From the NCBI RefSeq assembly GCF_003813865.1, contig NZ_RMVG01000021.1, positions 17,113 to 81,112 on the forward strand: 64,000 bases of DNA. Direction: 5' to 3'. Both the position numbers and the translations under genes were made by a program. The stretch's first letter is position 1, and every line of letters starts with the position of its first letter. The DNA is from Candidatus Pantoea deserta. Lineage in GTDB: Bacteria; Pseudomonadota; Gammaproteobacteria; Enterobacterales; Enterobacteriaceae. This document shows, one piece after another, positions 61,076 through 64,000 of this stretch. The notes beneath the pieces are model-generated. The model made no database searches. It saw only the letters and a program-made list of their open reading frames with translations, and was not told the DNA's origin.

Positions 61076-63001
61076 TTATGCCGTGCGGAACACCGCCACC
61101 CTGTGACGCAGCTGCCCTGCCCGCTGAGCCAGCTCGTCCGCCGATGCCGCCGACTGTTCTACCAGCACCGCATTCTGCTGTGTCACCTGATCCATCTGGT
61201 TAACAGCAATGTTTACCTGCGCGACGCCGCTGCTCTGCTCTGCCGAGGATGAGGAGATGTCGCGGATAAGCTGTGACGTTTGCTCGATAGCGCTCAGACT
61301 CTGCTTCACCTTATCGCCTGCGCTTTGCGCCATTTTCATGCCTTCCTGCGCCTGGGTGACAGAGCGCTCGATCAGACCCTTGATCTCTTTTGCCGCGCTG
61401 GCGGAGCGCTGTGCCAGCGCGCGCACCTCGCTGGCGACCACAGCGAAGCCCTTGCCTGACTCACCGGCCCTGGCGGCCTCGACCGCTGCGTTTAACGCCA
61501 GGATATTGGTCTGGAAAGCAATGCTGTCAATCACGGAGGTGATCTCTTCAATCTTACCGGAGCTGCCGCGAATATTGCGCATCGACTCCATAACTGAATC
61601 CATTGCCTCGCCGCTCAGCAGTGCCGCCTGGGTGGCCGAAACGGCCTTGTCTGAGGCATAGCGGGTATTGTCGGCATTTTGCTGAATGATTGACGCCAGC
61701 TGCTCCATACTGGCAGCGGTTTCGGCCAGAGACGCTGCCTGTTCTTCCGTGCGCGAAGAGAGATCGCTGTTGCCCTGAGCAATCTCTTTTGAAGAGGTCG
61801 CAATGGTTGCGGCGTTGCTCTTAATCTCCGACACCAGCTGAGCAAGTTGCTGTTGCATCTGCATAAGGGCATGCAGCAACTTCGCCGTCTCGTTGTTACC
61901 GCTGATATTAAGGCGCGAGGTTAAATCCCCTGCCGCCACCTGGCTGGCGAGATGCACCGCGTCCTGAAGCGGGCGCGTGACGGAGCGACTAATCATCAGC
62001 GCAAAGCAAACAGCGATCAGCGCAACCGCCAGCAAACCGGCAAGCAGCTCGTACTGCGCATGACGACGCGCATCGATTTGCGTTTGTAACATTTGCTCCA
62101 GACGGTCGCCGTTTTGCGCGCCCAGCGCGCTGAACTGGTTAATGGCCTGGGTAAAGACCCGCACATACTCCACCGGCGCGACGCTGTCGCTTCGGCTGAC
62201 AAAGATATGCTGGGCCAGTTGTAGCGCAGCCAGCGCCTGTTGCGTTGCCTCCTGTGCCGCCGCGCCGAAATCTGCGGCGAGCGCAGGTTCTATGTCGTAC
62301 ACCTTGTCTAAATTCCCGCCAAACTGTTCCAGCGCGTTTTTGCCCGCCTCGACCTGAAACGCCATGCGGCTGTAATCGTTTTCTGCGACAGCACCGGAGG
62401 CAATCAGCGACGCACCAGACGCCCTGATTTGTCCTAACGTCTCGGTTAACTGAGGCAGGCGATTAAAAATACTGGTGATGAGCTGATAGGTATTAAGATC
62501 GCTATCCAGCGACATACCGTAAAAATCCAGTACGTCGAGGTTTGTTCTCAGCATGATCTGAATAAGATCGGCATGATCCTTCAGGCTGTCGGCAAAAGAG
62601 AGGCTGCCGCTTCCGATGCGGTTCTGAAGCGTCATCCATGCCTGACGCATTTTGTCGAACTGCTGTAGGGGTTGCGCATTCGGTTCCTCCTGGCGCAGCT
62701 CCGTCTGGATAAGGTCGGAAAGATGATCGATTTCGGCAACAAGCGCAACGCGCGGCGGGTTGTCCGGTTTGTTTAACGCAATCGCGATGGCCGTCTCCGC
62801 ACGGTGACGCTGAAGCAGGTTCAGCAAGGAGAGCATCTGTTTTTCCACCGGCACCCCGCTCAGCTCACGCTGTTTAGCCTCAATAATCTGGTTGCCCGTC
62901 TGGAGAAATAATGTGGTAGGTAAAACAAATAAGATCAGGGCAAATAACCCCAGGATAAGAAATTTGGCTGGCAAGTTAATGCTATCAAGTACTTTTTTCA
63001 T
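61076..63001 (-). CDS. Methyl-accepting chemotaxis protein, nitrate/nitrite-sensor-like ligand domain
   Basis: 641 residues from ATG 63001. Membrane helix at about 14-35, a helical periplasmic domain (about 36-325, with LLNLLQRHRAETAIAIALN and repeated helices) resembling NIT-type sensors, second helix near 330, HAMP (SRSVTRPLQDAV), then the signalling tip FQTNILALNAAVEAARAGES. No C-terminal pentapeptide (ends VAVFRTA). It stands apart from other chemotaxis genes. The ligand is unknown. Confidence 0.9.
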   Translation of the reverse strand: MKKVLDSINLPAKFLILGLFALILFVLPTTLFLQTGNQIIEAKQRELSGVPVEKQMLSLLNLLQRHRAETAIAIALNKPDNPPRVALVAEIDHLSDLIQTELRQEEPNAQPLQQFDKMRQAWMTLQNRIGSGSLSFADSLKDHADLIQIMLRTNLDVLDFYGMSLDSDLNTYQLITSIFNRLPQLTETLGQIRASGASLIASGAVAENDYSRMAFQVEAGKNALEQFGGNLDKVYDIEPALAADFGAAAQEATQQALAALQLAQHIFVSRSDSVAPVEYVRVFTQAINQFSALGAQNGDRLEQMLQTQIDARRHAQYELLAGLLAVALIAVCFALMISRSVTRPLQDAVHLASQVAAGDLTSRLNISGNNETAKLLHALMQMQQQLAQLVSEIKSNAATIATSSKEIAQGNSDLSSRTEEQAASLAETAASMEQLASIIQQNADNTRYASDKAVSATQAALLSGEAMDSVMESMRNIRGSSGKIEEITSVIDSIAFQTNILALNAAVEAARAGESGKGFAVVASEVRALAQRSASAAKEIKGLIERSVTQAQEGMKMAQSAGDKVKQSLSAIEQTSQLIRDISSSSAEQSSGVAQVNIAVNQMDQVTQQNAVLVEQSAASADELAQRAGQLRHRVAVFRTA

Positions 63002-63267
63002 GATTTCCATTCTGAGTTATCTGATACGTGATATGACTTAACACGCACAAAAGTTGAGCCGTTTTTATTTTTCCATTACATAATCATGCGTTGCTGCCAG
63101 CTCTTTCAGGCGCAGTCTTTCTGGTTTCACTCATATCAACTCGTTAACAGAAAAGGATTATAGGTTGCTAACCGTGATTTACCACTGAATGAACAGGCGA
63201 TATTTATTTCATGCCGACGCTAAGTCAAATGCTTATTAATCAACAAGTTGTGCAGAAAAAATCGTGC
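63002..63267. other. Intergenic stretch upstream of the second chemoreceptor
   Basis: AT-rich, with the promoter of the chemoreceptor gene. A 57-codon frame begins at 63210 but lacks a ribosome site and I do not call it. Confidence 0.4.
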
Positions 63268-63295
63268 AGCAGGCTTGTGCCTGTTAGTTTTTTTT
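63268..63295 (+). terminator. Orphan intrinsic terminator, possible small RNA end
   Basis: AGCAGGC (63268-63274) and GCCTGTT (63279-63285) form a stem with one G-U pair around TTGT, followed by AG and eight T. No protein gene on this strand precedes it, so it may end a small RNA. Confidence 0.5.
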
Positions 63296-63550
63296 CAGGT
63301 TCAAATTTTATTACTTTTAAAATTCATGGCTGGCGCGTGAATGCCGATAACCCACCGCCCGGCTATATCAATTAATAATCTGGTCATTATCCGACCAGCT
63401 ATTTTTACAAGAAAAATAACCTGCGCAGGTATGCAACCGGATCAGTGACGTCAGTTCTGATATATTTGCTGCATAGCTGGCTGTTCGGTTGCGGCAATTA
63501 ATTATCGCAGGGATAGTTTATCGGTATACAACAATGGCCGAGGGATAACG

Positions 63551-63718
63551 TTATTCACTGAGCTGGCTGCGGGCAAACCAGGCCTTCCAGCGATTTTCAA
63601 CCAGATGGTAACGATAGCTCTGGTTGTGGTCTCGCCTGAGCCAGCGCTCTTCAAATAATGCGTCGCTGCGGATCCAGCGTTCAAACCGCTGGCGCTCCTC
63701 TTCTTCACTTGTCGTCAA
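63551..63718 (-). CDS. Small Trp/Arg-rich protein, phage-like
   Basis: 55 residues, start only at TTG 63718 because an in-frame stop lies just upstream. The pattern EEERQRFERWIRS...LVENRWKAWFARSQ resembles C-terminal parts of small phage proteins with a repeated W-x-x-W/A-W helix. No ribosome site is clear. The rest of the window to 63973 shows no gene. Confidence 0.4.
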   Translation of the reverse strand: MTTSEEEERQRFERWIRSDALFEERWLRRDHNQSYRYHLVENRWKAWFARSQLSE

Positions 63719-63973
63719 GGGTTTCGCTCACTCTCACGCTTCGGTTAAACGCTGAGTATAGACGACTGGACAGTTTCTGGTGTAACGGCATGCAGTGCGT
63801 GAAAGACGCGAACCGGGCCAGCCGATATAAGACGTTAAGCAAAGATAATGATAAACATTACGCTAAAAGGCTCCGTTTAAAACAGAGGGTTTTATTCTGA
63901 CCTAAACGCAACCTGAGCGAAATCGTGCTGGCTAAATTGAGACTAATTTCACAGATTAGCACTTTTTGAGAAT

Positions 63974-64000
63974 TTGTACGCCGACCAAATAACTGTACAA
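63974..64000. promoter_or_regulatory. Second BluR/MlrA-like dyad at the right edge
   Basis: TTGTACG (63974-63980), 13 bases, TGTACAA (63994-64000). Same arm length and spacing as the dyad at 11840-11866, with one mismatch in the left arm. It should serve a gene just beyond the window. Confidence 0.5.

Noticed and set aside
1..64000. CRISPR arrays, tRNA genes, integrases or complete insertion sequences
   Set aside because: No regularly spaced repeats, cloverleaf sequences or recombinase motifs were seen.

Overview
The window looks like chromosome of a free-living member of the Enterobacterales, most likely Erwiniaceae (Pantoea/Mixta-like). This is an inference from moderately high GC, close matches to enterobacterial MdtJI, BluF, ClcA and GapC, and many accessory metabolic cassettes with LysR, IclR and GntR regulators. 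I see no rRNA, tRNA, CRISPR array, intact insertion sequence or prophage. Coding density is high and most genes sit in short, translationally coupled operons.

Layout. 1-2932 (minus): a receiver-only response regulator coupled to a giant kinase-like/AAA signalling protein cut by the window edge. 3157-6840: isochorismatase-like hydrolase divergent from an amidohydrolase and an alpha/beta hydrolase. 7148-9709: a MetJ-type operator in front of a solitary MetQ/NlpA lipoprotein, a small DUF1471-like protein, and the mdtJI spermidine exporter with an mdtU-like upstream ORF. 9853-19884: LysR/SDR pair, two YmgB/AriR-like connector genes behind a MerR-type (BluR/MlrA-like) dyad, GGCT-fold protein, UV endonuclease, paired YdcZ transporters with a LysR gene, BluF photoreceptor, and a dehalogenase-fold hydrolase divergent from a CGNR zinc-finger regulator.

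20207-25504: an MFS permease and an RraA-like aldolase/hydroxyacid dehydrogenase operon share a dyad operator, with an IclR gene between, followed by an exported type I dehydroquinase. 25583-33465: a catabolic cassette (NCS1 permease, aldehyde dehydrogenase, LLM monooxygenase, flavin reductase with an extra Nudix-like domain, hydrolase, DUF1185 protein) divergent from a GntR gene plus DUF1330 gene, with a 32-bp dyad between. It resembles the Rut pyrimidine pathway in logic but not in gene content.

33531-46919: antirepressor-like gene, zinc dehydrogenase, small proteins, lipoprotein, YedK, ClcA, then an operon of Cys-type formate dehydrogenase, DUF1641 protein and a cytochrome bd-type oxidase pair, divergent from a formaldehyde-dehydrogenase-like enzyme. 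Together these could take formaldehyde to formate to CO2 with electrons passed to quinol and O2. 47009-54510: chemoreceptor, then a six-gene operon (fumarase-superfamily lyase, GNAT, ABC importer, M20 deacetylase) that fits S-(2-succino)cysteine salvage. 54900-64000: membrane proteins, pirin with LysR, an intact gapC, small ORFs, a second chemoreceptor, and a second BluR/MlrA-like dyad at the extreme right edge.
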